The notes below the pieces were generated by a model, which saw only the letters and a program-made list of their open reading frames with translations, was not told the DNA's origin and ran no database searches. A DNA stretch of 64,000 nucleotides from Gemmatimonadales bacterium. Lineage in GTDB: Bacteria > Gemmatimonadota > Gemmatimonadetes > Gemmatimonadales > GWC2-71-9. The stretch covers positions 62,001-126,000 of the forward strand of contig JACKDA010000001.1 of the NCBI GenBank assembly GCA_020633775.1, read 5' to 3'. Within the stretch, counting starts at the first letter, position 1, and each line of letters begins with the position of its first letter. Positions 38,322 through 46,583 of the stretch are shown one piece after another. The translations under genes were made by a program, and so were the position numbers.

Positions 38322-40013
38322 GTGCGGTGGCGCCTCGCGGCTGCCCCGGACGCGCGCGCCGTCGCGGCGCTCGCCGCCGCGCTCAACTTGCCGCTCCCGC
38401 TCGCGGCACTGCTGGTCCAGCGCGGCCACGCGTCCCCCGAGGACGCCCGCGCCTTCCTCCGACCCGACCTCGCCACCCTGTCCGATCCGCTCGCGCTGGC
38501 CGGCATGGCTGCCGCGGTCGAGATCATCTCGGACGCCGTCCGGCGTGGCGAGCGGATCCTGGTCCACGGCGACTATGACGTCGATGGGCAGTGTGCCAGC
38601 GCGATCCTGATCCGTGGCCTCCGCGCCGCCGGGGCGGATGTCCACGGCTTCATCCCCGACCGGCTCGCCGACGGCTACGACTTCGGTCCCGCCGGGGTGC
38701 GCGAGGCGCAGCGACTCGGTGCGACCCTGATCATCACCTGCGACTGCGGCATCACCGCGGTGGACGCCGTCGCCGCGGCGAAGGCGGCGGGGCTCCGCGT
38801 CGTGGTGAGCGACCATCACCTCCCCGGCCCACAGCTCCCCGCGGCCGATGCGGTGATCGATCCGCAGCGTCCCGACGACACCTCCGGCATGCAGATGCTC
38901 TGCGGCTCCGGCGTCGCGTGGAAGCTGGTGCAGGCGCTCGTCGCCCCGCTGGGCCTCCCGGTCAACCTGCCGTTCCACCTGCTCGACTACGTGGCGCTGG
39001 CGACGATCGCCGATGTGGTACCGCTTGTCGGCGAGAATCGCGTCCTCGTCCGCCACGGACTCCGCCTCCTCGCCGAGTCGCGCTGGGAGGGGTTGCGGGC
39101 GCTGGTGGCGAGCGCGCGCCTCGCCTCGGGGGACCTGCGCGCGGGGCAGGTCGGCTTCGTCATCGCCCCGCGGCTCAACGCGGTCGGACGGATCGCCGAC
39201 GCGAAGGAAGGACTCCGGCTGCTGCTCAGCGATGATCCGCGCGAGGCGAGCGCGCTCGCCGAGCGACTGGAGGTCCTCAACACGCAGCGGCAGGCGCTCG
39301 ACCAGGCGATCCTCGAGCATGCGCTCGCCGAGGTCGAGCGACACTACCGCGACCCATCGGCCCATCGCGCGATCGTGCTCGCGGGCGATGACTGGCATCC
39401 CGGGGTCGTCGGCATCGTCGCGTCGCGCATAGTGGAGCGCTACGGCCGACCGGCGTTCCTGATCGGCCTCGAGGGCGAGCTGGGGAAGGGAAGCGGTCGC
39501 AGCATCGACCGATTCGACCTGCACGCGGCGCTGCACGAGTGCGGCGACCTGCTCGAGCGCTTCGGGGGGCATCGGATGGCGGCCGGCCTCACGATCCGGC
39601 GCGACCGGGTCGCGGCCTTCCGGGAGCGGTTCGCGGCGGTCGCCGCCGAGCGACTCGCGGTCGACGAGATCGGGCCGGAGCAGCGGGTCGACCTCGAGAT
39701 CGACCCGGCCATGCTCGACGATGCGCTCGAGCGGCTCGGTCGTCATCTCGAGCCGTGCGGGATGGGGAACCCGGCGCCGGTCTTCGGCGTCCGCGCCGCC
39801 CGACTCGATGGACGGCACACGGTCGGGGCGAATCACCTCAAGGCGCAACTCGCGGCTGGTGCCGGGGCGCTCGACCTCATCGCCTTCGGCTGGGCCGATC
39901 GGGTCGATGGCTTCGCCGACGGACCGGTGGACGTCGCGTTCCGGCTGGAGCGCAACGAATGGCAGGGGCGCTCCTCGCTGCAGGCGCGCGCCCTGGCGAT
40001 CTCGCCGTCGTGA
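38322..40013 (+). CDS. recJ: Single-stranded-DNA exonuclease RecJ
   Basis: RecJ degrades ssDNA 5' to 3' in recombination and repair. The DHH/DHHA1 protein shows GERILVHGDYDVDGQCASAI (about 70-90), TCDCGITAVDAV, VSDHHLPGPQLPAADAVIDP, MLCGSGVAWKL, and GKGSGRSID with FGGHRMAAGLTI in the DHHA1 part, then an OB domain. GTG 38322 gives 563 aa and the expected N-terminus (RWRL). A CTG at 38283 in CTGA overlap with the preceding stop would match this genome's overlap habit and cannot be excluded. No Shine-Dalgarno sequence is seen. Confidence 0.94.
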   Translation: MRWRLAAAPDARAVAALAAALNLPLPLAALLVQRGHASPEDARAFLRPDLATLSDPLALAGMAAAVEIISDAVRRGERILVHGDYDVDGQCASAILIRGLRAAGADVHGFIPDRLADGYDFGPAGVREAQRLGATLIITCDCGITAVDAVAAAKAAGLRVVVSDHHLPGPQLPAADAVIDPQRPDDTSGMQMLCGSGVAWKLVQALVAPLGLPVNLPFHLLDYVALATIADVVPLVGENRVLVRHGLRLLAESRWEGLRALVASARLASGDLRAGQVGFVIAPRLNAVGRIADAKEGLRLLLSDDPREASALAERLEVLNTQRQALDQAILEHALAEVERHYRDPSAHRAIVLAGDDWHPGVVGIVASRIVERYGRPAFLIGLEGELGKGSGRSIDRFDLHAALHECGDLLERFGGHRMAAGLTIRRDRVAAFRERFAAVAAERLAVDEIGPEQRVDLEIDPAMLDDALERLGRHLEPCGMGNPAPVFGVRAARLDGRHTVGANHLKAQLAAGAGALDLIAFGWADRVDGFADGPVDVAFRLERNEWQGRSSLQARALAISPS

Positions 40014-40528
40014 CGCGGATCGTGAGCGGGACCTGGGGCGGGCGCCGGCTCCAGGTGCCGAAGGATCCGCGAGTGCGACCGACGGCGGAGCGGGTCCGCG
40101 AGGCCTGGCTCTCGATCCTCGGACCGGAACTCCCCGGGGCCCGGGTGCTCGACCTCTTTGCGGGGAGCGGCGGCCTCGGGCTCGAGGCCCTCTCGCGCGG
40201 CGCCGCGCATGCGACCTTCGTCGAGCGCGGCGCGCCGTCGCTCGATGCGCTGCGCGCCAACATTGCGGCCCTCGACGCCGGGGCCGTGACCACCGTGATC
40301 CGGGGGGATGCGATGCGCGTCGTGGAGGCGCTCGAGCCCGGCGCGCACGACGTGGTGCTCGCGGACCCACCGTTCACCATCGACTACGCGCCGCGCCTCG
40401 CGGCGGCCTGGCACGCGGCGCCGTTCGCCGCCGTCTGCGCGATCGAGCACGACCCGCGGGTCGAGGTCGTCGGCGGCGAGACGCGGCGCTGGGGCGACAT
40501 CGCCGTCACCTTCCTCCGGAGGCCCTGA
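40010..40528 (+). CDS. rsmD: 16S rRNA (guanine966-N2)-methyltransferase RsmD
   Basis: RsmD methylates G966 of 16S rRNA. The 172-aa Rossmann methyltransferase has IVSGTWGGRRLQVP at the start, RPTAERVREAWLSIL, the SAM loop VLDLFAGSGGLGLEALSRGA and the catalytic DPPF. GTG 40010 overlaps recJ. The pairing with coaD directly downstream (TGATG) is the common bacterial rsmD-coaD order. Confidence 0.95.
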   Translation: MTRIVSGTWGGRRLQVPKDPRVRPTAERVREAWLSILGPELPGARVLDLFAGSGGLGLEALSRGAAHATFVERGAPSLDALRANIAALDAGAVTTVIRGDAMRVVEALEPGAHDVVLADPPFTIDYAPRLAAAWHAAPFAAVCAIEHDPRVEVVGGETRRWGDIAVTFLRRP

Positions 40529-41007
40529 TGCGCACCGCACTCTACCCCGGCTCGTTCGACCCGCCGACGCGCGGCCATGAGGATCTCGCGCGACGCGCAC
40601 TCGCGATGTGCGACCGCCTGATCGTCGCGGTGGCGATCAACCCGAACAAGGAACCGCTCTTCTCGGTCGAGGAGCGCCTGCGCCTGCTGCAGGCGTCGCT
40701 CGGCGATGATCCGCGGATCACCTTCGCCTCCTTCGCCGGGCTGCTCGCCGACTTCGCGCGCGAGCGGGAGGCGCGACTGGTCGTGCGCGGACTTCGCGCG
40801 GTCAGCGATTTCGAGTACGAGTTCCAGATGGCGCTGATGAACCGGCGCCTGAACCCCGACCTGGAGACGGTCTTCCTCGTCCCGGCCGTGGACCTGACCT
40901 ACCTGTCGTCGTCCCTGGTCCGCGAGGCGGCGCGGTTCGGCGGGAACCTCGACGGGCTGGTGCATCCCGAGGTCGCGGCGGCACTCGCCGCCCGGTTCGG
41001 TCGGTGA
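40528..41007 (+). CDS. coaD: Phosphopantetheine adenylyltransferase
   Basis: CoaD makes dephospho-CoA, the penultimate step of coenzyme A synthesis. The 159-aa nucleotidyltransferase has the (T/S)-x-x-H motif region ALYPGSFDPPTRGHEDLARR, AVAINPNKEPLFSVEERL, VVRGLRAVSDFEYEFQMALM and YLSSSLVREAA. CoA feeds the phosphotransacetylase encoded next, so adjacency with pta is metabolically sensible. Confidence 0.97.
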   Translation: MRTALYPGSFDPPTRGHEDLARRALAMCDRLIVAVAINPNKEPLFSVEERLRLLQASLGDDPRITFASFAGLLADFAREREARLVVRGLRAVSDFEYEFQMALMNRRLNPDLETVFLVPAVDLTYLSSSLVREAARFGGNLDGLVHPEVAAALAARFGR

Positions 41008-41957
41008 CCTTTCGCGAGGCCCTCCGTGCCCGGGCCGCCGGGGCACGCGCGCGGCTGGTCTTCCCGGAGGGCGACGATCCCCGCGTGCGCGCAGCGGCGG
41101 CGGAGCTGGAACGGCTGGAGATCGCGGTGCCGCGCCTGCTCGACCCCACGGCGATGCCCGGCCTCGACGATCCGGTCGTGCGCGCGGTCGGTGAACGACT
41201 CCGGACCAGGCGACCGCAGGCGGTGCGCGACGGGCTCCACGCCCTCGAGCTCGCCGTCGATCCGCTCCGCTTCGGGGCGGGACTGGTCGCGATCGGCGCG
41301 GCCGACGGGTGCATCGCGGGCGCCGTCGCCGCCACCAGCGAGGTCCTGCGCGCCGCCCTCTGGCTGATCGGGGCCCGCGATGGCATCCCGACCATCACCG
41401 CCGCGATGTACCACGGCCTCCCGGACGGACGGGTGCTCACCTATACCGACGTCGCCGTGGTGCCGGCCCCGACGGTCGAGCAGCTCGTGGCGGCCGCGGA
41501 GGCCGCCGCCGACGATCGCCGCGCGCTGGTGGGTGACGACCCCGTCGTCGCGTTCCTCTCGTTCAGCACCCGCGGCAGTGCCACCGGGCCCGAGGTGGAG
41601 CGGGTGCGGGCCGCCGCCGAGGCGTTCGCGGCCCGCCGCCCCGATGTGGTGTCCGACGGCGAGCTCCAGCTCGATGCGGCGCTGGTGCCCGAGGTCGCCC
41701 GCCGCAAGTGCCCGGACTCCCCGGTGGCCGGGCGCGCCACCGTGCTGGTCTTTCCCTCGCTCGATGCGGCCAACATCGGCTACAAGCTCACCGAGCGGCT
41801 CGCCGGCGCCAGTGCGGCGGGCCCGCTGCTGCAGGGACTCGCCCGGCCGATGTCCGACCTGTCGCGCGGCGCGACCCCCGACGATATTGTGGATGTCGCG
41901 GCAATGGTCGCCCTCCAGGCCCGCGCCGCCCCCCCACGCCCACTTGAGGAGTCGTGA
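41004..41957 (+). CDS. pta: Phosphate acetyltransferase (PTA/PTB family)
   Basis: Pta interconverts acetyl-CoA and acetyl phosphate. The 317-aa protein is the short form with only the catalytic domain: ARLVFPEGDDPRVRAAAAEL, GAADGCIAGAVAATSEVLRA, VAFLSFSTRGSATGPEVERV, ELQLDAALVPEVARRKCP, VLVFPSLDAANIGYKLTERL and GLARPMSDLSRGATPDDIV. No acetate kinase gene is adjacent. Butyryl-transferase activity is possible but the Pta signatures fit better. The next genes encode a partner-switching module, so acetyl-phosphate or energy status may be linked with stress signalling (inference). Confidence 0.9.
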   Translation: MTFREALRARAAGARARLVFPEGDDPRVRAAAAELERLEIAVPRLLDPTAMPGLDDPVVRAVGERLRTRRPQAVRDGLHALELAVDPLRFGAGLVAIGAADGCIAGAVAATSEVLRAALWLIGARDGIPTITAAMYHGLPDGRVLTYTDVAVVPAPTVEQLVAAAEAAADDRRALVGDDPVVAFLSFSTRGSATGPEVERVRAAAEAFAARRPDVVSDGELQLDAALVPEVARRKCPDSPVAGRATVLVFPSLDAANIGYKLTERLAGASAAGPLLQGLARPMSDLSRGATPDDIVDVAAMVALQARAAPPRPLEES

Positions 41958-41962
41958 TCCCG

Positions 41963-42298
41963 ATGGCCATCACTGTCACCAGCAACCCGGACCAGGTCAC
42001 CGTCGTGACGGTCGAGGGGCAGCTCATCGTCGCCAATCGCCAGGAACTGAAGCAGGCGATCCAGGACGCACTCGACGGTGGGGCCCGCAAGTTCGTCGTC
42101 GACTTCGGGCCGACCGCCTACATCGATTCCTCGGGCCTCGGCGCGCTCGTCTCGATCAACAAGAAGGTGCGCGAGGCCGGCGGCGAGCTGCGACTCGCCG
42201 GGCTCAACGAGGATCTTCGCTCGCTCTTCGAGCTGACCAAGCTCGACACCCTCTTCGCCATCAGCGCCACGGCGTCCGAGGCCCTGGCGGGATTCTGA
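41963..42298 (+). CDS. STAS-domain anti-sigma-factor antagonist (SpoIIAA/RsbV-like)
   Basis: This single STAS domain of 111 aa would, when dephosphorylated, bind an anti-sigma kinase and release its sigma factor. The phospho-acceptor site is YIDSSGLGALVSI, with Ser at about residue 57. GAGGAG at 41946-41951 serves ATG 41963; GTG 41954, overlapping pta, is the alternative start. It is followed by the cognate-type kinase and phosphatase, forming a complete antagonist/kinase/phosphatase set. The sigma factor or other output target is not in the window. Confidence 0.9.
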   Translation: MAITVTSNPDQVTVVTVEGQLIVANRQELKQAIQDALDGGARKFVVDFGPTAYIDSSGLGALVSINKKVREAGGELRLAGLNEDLRSLFELTKLDTLFAISATASEALAGF

Positions 42299-42302
42299 GC
42301 GC

Positions 42303-42755
42303 GTGAGCCCGCTCGCCGCCGACCGGCTGCCGGATCGTCCCCCGGGCGACGCCCACTACCGGCTCGTCCTGCCGACCGACCTCGACCTCCTCGCGGAGGC
42401 GATCGAGCTCCTGCTCGCCTGCTGCCTGGAGCACGGCGCGATCGCACCCGCGAACTGCTTCCGGCTGCGCACCGTGGCCGCCGAGGCGATCGCGAATGCG
42501 ATGCTCTACGGCAACGGCAATGACCCGGCCCGCACGGTCACCGTCGAGCTGCAGGTCCTCAGCGATCGGATCGTCCTCTCGGTCGCCGATGAGGGCGACG
42601 GGTTCGACCCGGCCGCGGTGCCCGAGCTGGTGAGCGAGGAGGAATGCCATGCCGCCGAGCGGGGACGCGGCCTCTTCATGATGCGGCACCTCGCCGAGCA
42701 GGTCATCTTCAATGAGCGGGGAAACGCGATCTGGGTGACGCTCACCCGCGCCTGA
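42303..42755 (+). CDS. RsbW-like serine kinase / anti-sigma factor (HATPase_c)
   Basis: This 150-aa GHKL ATPase has the N box AAEAIANAMLYGN, the G1 box VADEGDGFDP and the G2 box ERGRGLFMMRHLAEQV, the layout of RsbW/SpoIIAB/BtrW kinases. It should phosphorylate the STAS protein encoded just upstream and sequester a partner when free. Start GTG 42303, four bases after the STAS gene stop. The target could be a sigma factor or a non-sigma effector; none is adjacent. Confidence 0.9.
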   Translation: MSPLAADRLPDRPPGDAHYRLVLPTDLDLLAEAIELLLACCLEHGAIAPANCFRLRTVAAEAIANAMLYGNGNDPARTVTVELQVLSDRIVLSVADEGDGFDPAAVPELVSEEECHAAERGRGLFMMRHLAEQVIFNERGNAIWVTLTRA

Positions 42756-42769
42756 CCCATCTCGACGGC

Positions 42770-44281
42770 GTGCTGCCGTCGCTCGGGGCCCTCGCCGACG
42801 CCACCCTCCGGGTCTGGCGCCTCGACGACGGCGCCTGGCTGCTGCTGGCGGGTCCGCCAGCGGCGGCGCCGCGTGCGCCGCGCGAGCCGGGCCGCGCCGA
42901 CGCCGCGTTCGTCGCGATGCCCGATGCCGGTGGGCTCTGGCTCGAGGTCGTCCCCACCGCCGGCCAACGCCCCGACGACGTGGTCCGCCGCGTCATGCCG
43001 GTCCTCGCGGGCGTCGCCTACCTCGAATCGACGGTCGAGTCGCTCACGACCGAGCTCGCCTCGCGCTACGAGGAGATCGACCTGATCTACACGATCGGGG
43101 AACTCCTCGGGCGCTCGCAGGCCGTCGCCGAGGTCGCCGACCACATCCTGCGCGAGGTCGCCTCCGTCCTCGGCGCCCGGCAGGCCGGGATCCGGATCGT
43201 CGACGAGGAGGCCGGCGTGCTGCGACTGGTCGCGATCGTCGGCAGCGCGGCCGACGGCATCCCGCGCGAGGTCCCGCTCGATGCCCCGGACGACGTGGTC
43301 GTCGTCCGCGCGGTGCGCACCCGTCGGGTCGAGACCGGCCCCCAGGCGCAATGGGTGGAGGGCGAGGTGCTCGCCGTCCCGATGCTGCACGCCGCCCCAG
43401 GAGGCCCGACCCGGGTGGTGGGGACGTTGGCGCTCGCCGACCGCGCCGGCGGTGGCACCTTCACCCGCGAGGAGACCAAGCTGCTCGCCGCGGTGGCGAC
43501 CCAGATCGGCACCGCCCTGGAGAACACCCGACTCGCCGAGCGCGAGCGCGAGCAGCACACGCTGGAGCGCGAACTGGCGATGGCCCACGACCTCCAGCAG
43601 AAGCTGATGCCCACGCCGGCGGTCCTGCAGGGCGAGGCCGATGTCGCCGTCACGAGTCTCTCCGCCGAATCCCTCGGCGGCGACTTCTACACCTTCGCCC
43701 GCTTCGGCCGCGGCCGCATCGGCGTGATGCTCGGCGACGTCTCCTCGCACGGCTTCTCCGCCGCGCTGATCGCGGCCCAGGTGATGGCCGCCGCGGGGAT
43801 CTACGCCAACTCGGCGATCGCGCCCGACGAGACGCTCGCGCTGATCCGCGAGTCGCTCGGTGACGAGCTCGAGCACACCGAGATGTACCTGACGGTGTTC
43901 TACGGCATCCTCGAGCCGAGCACCGGTCGACTCGCGTACTCGAACTCCGGCCATCCGCACGCCTTCCGCGTCCCGCGCTACGGCCCCGCGGCCCGGCTGG
44001 CGCCCACCGCGCCACCGCTCGGACTCGCGATGGACGCCGAGCTGGGTCGGGAATCGCTGCCGTGGACGTTCGGCACCGACATGCTGGTGCTCTGCACCGA
44101 CGGGTTGATCGACCAGCCGAACGCCGAGGGCGAGCGGTACGGCGAGCAGCGCTTCCTCGAGCAGCTGGAGGAGGGGCGGCTGCTCTCGCCGGCGGAGCTG
44201 GAGCGGCGCATCCTCGCCGACGTTGCCGCGTTCGGCGGCGAGCCGCACGACGACACCACGCTCCTGATCCTCCGGATGTGA
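42770..44281 (+). CDS. GAF-domain PP2C (RsbU/SpoIIE-type) phosphatase
   Basis: This 503-aa protein completes the partner switch by dephosphorylating the STAS antagonist. A Pro/Ala-rich N-terminus and short coiled coil (about 80-110) lead to a GAF sensor domain (about 115-265). A linker helix with ELAMAHDLQQKLMP, typical of RsbU, leads to the PP2C domain with metal-binding Asp in LGGDFYTF, LGDVSSHGFSAAL, LCTDGLID and HDDTTLLIL. The usual GDVSGHG reads GDVSSHG; the ligands are intact. The GAF domain is the likely signal input; ligand unknown. Confidence 0.92.
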   Translation: MLPSLGALADATLRVWRLDDGAWLLLAGPPAAAPRAPREPGRADAAFVAMPDAGGLWLEVVPTAGQRPDDVVRRVMPVLAGVAYLESTVESLTTELASRYEEIDLIYTIGELLGRSQAVAEVADHILREVASVLGARQAGIRIVDEEAGVLRLVAIVGSAADGIPREVPLDAPDDVVVVRAVRTRRVETGPQAQWVEGEVLAVPMLHAAPGGPTRVVGTLALADRAGGGTFTREETKLLAAVATQIGTALENTRLAEREREQHTLERELAMAHDLQQKLMPTPAVLQGEADVAVTSLSAESLGGDFYTFARFGRGRIGVMLGDVSSHGFSAALIAAQVMAAAGIYANSAIAPDETLALIRESLGDELEHTEMYLTVFYGILEPSTGRLAYSNSGHPHAFRVPRYGPAARLAPTAPPLGLAMDAELGRESLPWTFGTDMLVLCTDGLIDQPNAEGERYGEQRFLEQLEEGRLLSPAELERRILADVAAFGGEPHDDTTLLILRM

Positions 44282-44283
44282 CG

Positions 44284-45090
44284 ATGCGCGCCAACACGCG
44301 CCTCGGCCAGCACTTCCTCGACGACCCCGCGCTCCTCGAGCGCATCGCCGCCGCCAGCGAGGCCGGCCCGGGCGACGTCGTCCTCGAGATCGGCCCCGGC
44401 CCGGGCGGCCTCACGCGCGCCCTGCTCTCGCGCGGCGCGACCGTCGTTGCGATCGAGAAGGACCGCCGGATGGGGGCGGAGCTGGTGCGGCGCCACGCCG
44501 ACGCCCCCTTCGCCCTGATCGAGGGCGATGCGCTGGAGCTCGACTGGGCCGCGATCGTCCGACCCTGGACGGAACTCGGACTGCGCTGGCGCGTGGTCGG
44601 CAACATCCCCTACTACATCACGTCGCCGCTGCTGGAACAGGCGCTCACCCCGCCGATGCCGAGCTCGGTCACCTACCTCGTGCAGGAGGAGGTCGCCAAC
44701 CGCCTCGTCGCCGCCCCGGGCACCTCGGCCTACGGCGCGCTCACGGTCGGCATCAGCGGCGTCGCCGACGTGACCATCGCGATGCGCATCGGGCGCGGTG
44801 CGTTCCGCCCGCCGCCGAAGGTCGACAGCGCGCTGGTCCACCTCGTCCCGCGCGAGGTGCCGCTCGTGCCGCCCTCCGACGTCGCGGCACTGCGACGGCT
44901 GGTGGTCTCGCTGTTCTCGTATCGGCGCAAGCGGATGCAGCGGGCGCTCCGGGAGGCGCGCGGAGTGTCGGCGGCGGGGGCGGGGGAGGCGCTGCTGGCG
45001 GCGGGAATCGATCCGGACCTGCGCCCGGAGGCGCTGGCCCCTGAGGATTTCGCGCGGTTGCTGGCGGCGGTGGGTCCGGAGGCCGGCTGA
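44284..45090 (+). CDS. rsmA: 16S rRNA (adenine1518/1519-N6)-dimethyltransferase RsmA/KsgA
   Basis: RsmA dimethylates two adenines in helix 45. The 268-aa protein has LGQHFLDDPALLERI, the SAM loop VLEIGPGPGGLTRALLSRGA, EKDRRM, the catalytic GNIPYYITSPLL and the C-terminal SLFSYRRKRMQRAL. ATG 44284 lies just after the phosphatase stop; GTG 44278 in frame would overlap it by 4 nt and is equally consistent with local habit. Confidence 0.96.
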   Translation: MRANTRLGQHFLDDPALLERIAAASEAGPGDVVLEIGPGPGGLTRALLSRGATVVAIEKDRRMGAELVRRHADAPFALIEGDALELDWAAIVRPWTELGLRWRVVGNIPYYITSPLLEQALTPPMPSSVTYLVQEEVANRLVAAPGTSAYGALTVGISGVADVTIAMRIGRGAFRPPPKVDSALVHLVPREVPLVPPSDVAALRRLVVSLFSYRRKRMQRALREARGVSAAGAGEALLAAGIDPDLRPEALAPEDFARLLAAVGPEAG

Positions 45091-45110
45091 CCGTTGCCTC
45101 CCGGGGGGGA

Positions 45111-45128
45111 TTGTGAAACCTTTCACAT
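45111..45128. promoter_or_regulatory. Rex operator upstream of rex
   Basis: TTGTGAAACCTTTCACAT is a 16-bp perfect inverted repeat (TGTGAAA-CC-TTTCACA) and matches the known Rex site TTGTGAAN4TTCACAA in all but the last base. It ends 4 bp before the rex ATG, so bound Rex would block its own transcription start: autoregulation by the NADH/NAD+ ratio. Confidence 0.85.
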
Positions 45129-45132
45129 ACCT

Positions 45133-45768
45133 ATGCTCCCCCGCAAGATCGCCGATTCGACGGTCCGCCGTCTCGCCATCTACCTGCGCTTCCTCGAGGA
45201 GTTCCAGCACCAGGGGCGCGACACGATCTCCTCCGAGGCGCTGGCGAACCGTGCCGGCACCACGTCCGCCCAGGTGCGCAAGGACCTCTCCTTCTTCGGC
45301 TCGTTCGGCAAGCGCGGCCTCGGCTACGACGTGCACGCCCTCGCGGACCGGCTGCGCGAGATCCTCGGACTCGGCCATCGCTACCGGGTGATTATCATCG
45401 GGGCGGGGCGCCTCGCGGGCGCGCTGGTGCAGTACGCCGGGTTCAGCGCCCGCGGCTTCGAGATCAAGGCCGTGGTCGATCGCGATCCCGCGAAGATCGG
45501 CCACGTCTGGGACGAGATCACCGTCGAGGACGTCGCCGACCTCGAGGCGATCGTCGCGCGCGAGGCGGTCGAGATCGCGATCCTCGTCACCCCGGCCGAC
45601 CCGGCCCAGGCGCTCGTCGACCGACTGGTGGCCGCCGGGGTCACCGCCATCCTGAACTTCGCCCCGGTGCAGCTGCACGTGCCCGAGGGCGTGGACGTGA
45701 AGAACGTGAACCTCGCCGTCGAACTCGAGACCCTCTCCTACGCCCTCGCGCACCGGGTGCCCAGGTGA
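45133..45768 (+). CDS. rex: Redox-sensing transcriptional repressor Rex
   Basis: Rex senses NADH/NAD+ and represses fermentation and respiration genes. The 211-aa protein has an N-terminal winged helix (KIADSTVRRLAIYLRFLEE, SAQVRKDLSFFGSFGKRG) and a Rossmann domain (IIIGAGRLAGALVQYAGF). The conserved DRDPAKIG, ILVTPADPAQALVDRL, LNFAPVQLHVPEGV and VNLAVELETLSY follow. ATG 45133 is the family start; it has no Shine-Dalgarno sequence and lies 4 bp after the operator, so the transcript may be leaderless or read through from rsmA. Confidence 0.96.
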   Translation: MLPRKIADSTVRRLAIYLRFLEEFQHQGRDTISSEALANRAGTTSAQVRKDLSFFGSFGKRGLGYDVHALADRLREILGLGHRYRVIIIGAGRLAGALVQYAGFSARGFEIKAVVDRDPAKIGHVWDEITVEDVADLEAIVAREAVEIAILVTPADPAQALVDRLVAAGVTAILNFAPVQLHVPEGVDVKNVNLAVELETLSYALAHRVPR

Positions 45769-46583
45769 TCGGGATCACCCCGCATCCGGGGGGGACGCTG
45801 GTGGAACGCGCGCTCGTGCTGCTCCGTGAGGCGCCGCGCAGCGCGACGGAACTCGCCACGTCGGTGCTTGGCCTCCCCGGCGCGCCGCCCGCGGTCGCCG
45901 AGCGCCTCGCCGTGGCGCTGCTCGGCGCCGACCCGCGGGTGCGCCAGCAGGCCGATGGTCGCTGGGCGGTGGTCGCGGCGGCGTCCGGCTCGCCGCTGCT
46001 CGAGGAGTGCGCCTTCGCGGTGGTCGACGTCGAGACGACCGGGATGCGCCCCGCCGAGGATGACCGGATCACCGAGATCGCGGTGGTGGTGGTGCAGGGG
46101 AACCGGCGCGAGCTGGTCTTCGAGTCGCTGGTCAACCCGGGACGGCCGATCCCGCACCGGATCGCCGAGCTCACCGGGATCTCGCAGGCGATGGTGGATG
46201 GCGCGCCGGCCTTCGGGGAGATCGCCGACCAGTTGCTGCAGGCGCTCGCGGGGCGCGTGTTCGTCGCCCACAACGCGCGATTCGACTGGGGCTTCGTCGG
46301 CGCCGAGGTGCGGCGCGCCCGCGACCTTGCCCTCGACGGACCGCGACTCTGCACCGTGCGCCTCGCGCGCCGGCTCTGCCGCGGTGAACCGTCCTACGGC
46401 CTCGATGCCCTCGCGCACCGCTTCGCCCTCGAGTTCCCGTCGCGACACCGCGCCGCCGGCGATGCGATCGTGACGGGGATGCTCCTCGGGCGGCTCCTCG
46501 ACGCGGCCCGCGAGCGCGGGGCGCGCACGCTGGCCGACCTCGAGACGCTGCACCAGACCCCGATGACGGAGTTCCGCGCATGA
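45765..46583 (+). CDS. DnaQ-like 3'-5' exonuclease with N-terminal extension
   Basis: This 272-aa protein has a DEDDh exonuclease domain in its C-terminal two thirds: FAVVDVETTGMRPAEDDRI (ExoI), VAHNARFDWGFVGAEV (ExoII) and HRAAGDAIVTGMLL (ExoIII with catalytic His). The first 80 residues form a small winged-helix-like domain (LLREAPRSATELATSVLG ... RQQADGRWAVV). This resembles the exonuclease half of UvrC-like DnaQ fusions, but no GIY-YIG domain is present. It could be a polymerase proofreading subunit or a repair nuclease. GTG 45765 overlaps rex. Confidence 0.87.
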   Translation: MIGITPHPGGTLVERALVLLREAPRSATELATSVLGLPGAPPAVAERLAVALLGADPRVRQQADGRWAVVAAASGSPLLEECAFAVVDVETTGMRPAEDDRITEIAVVVVQGNRRELVFESLVNPGRPIPHRIAELTGISQAMVDGAPAFGEIADQLLQALAGRVFVAHNARFDWGFVGAEVRRARDLALDGPRLCTVRLARRLCRGEPSYGLDALAHRFALEFPSRHRAAGDAIVTGMLLGRLLDAARERGARTLADLETLHQTPMTEFRA

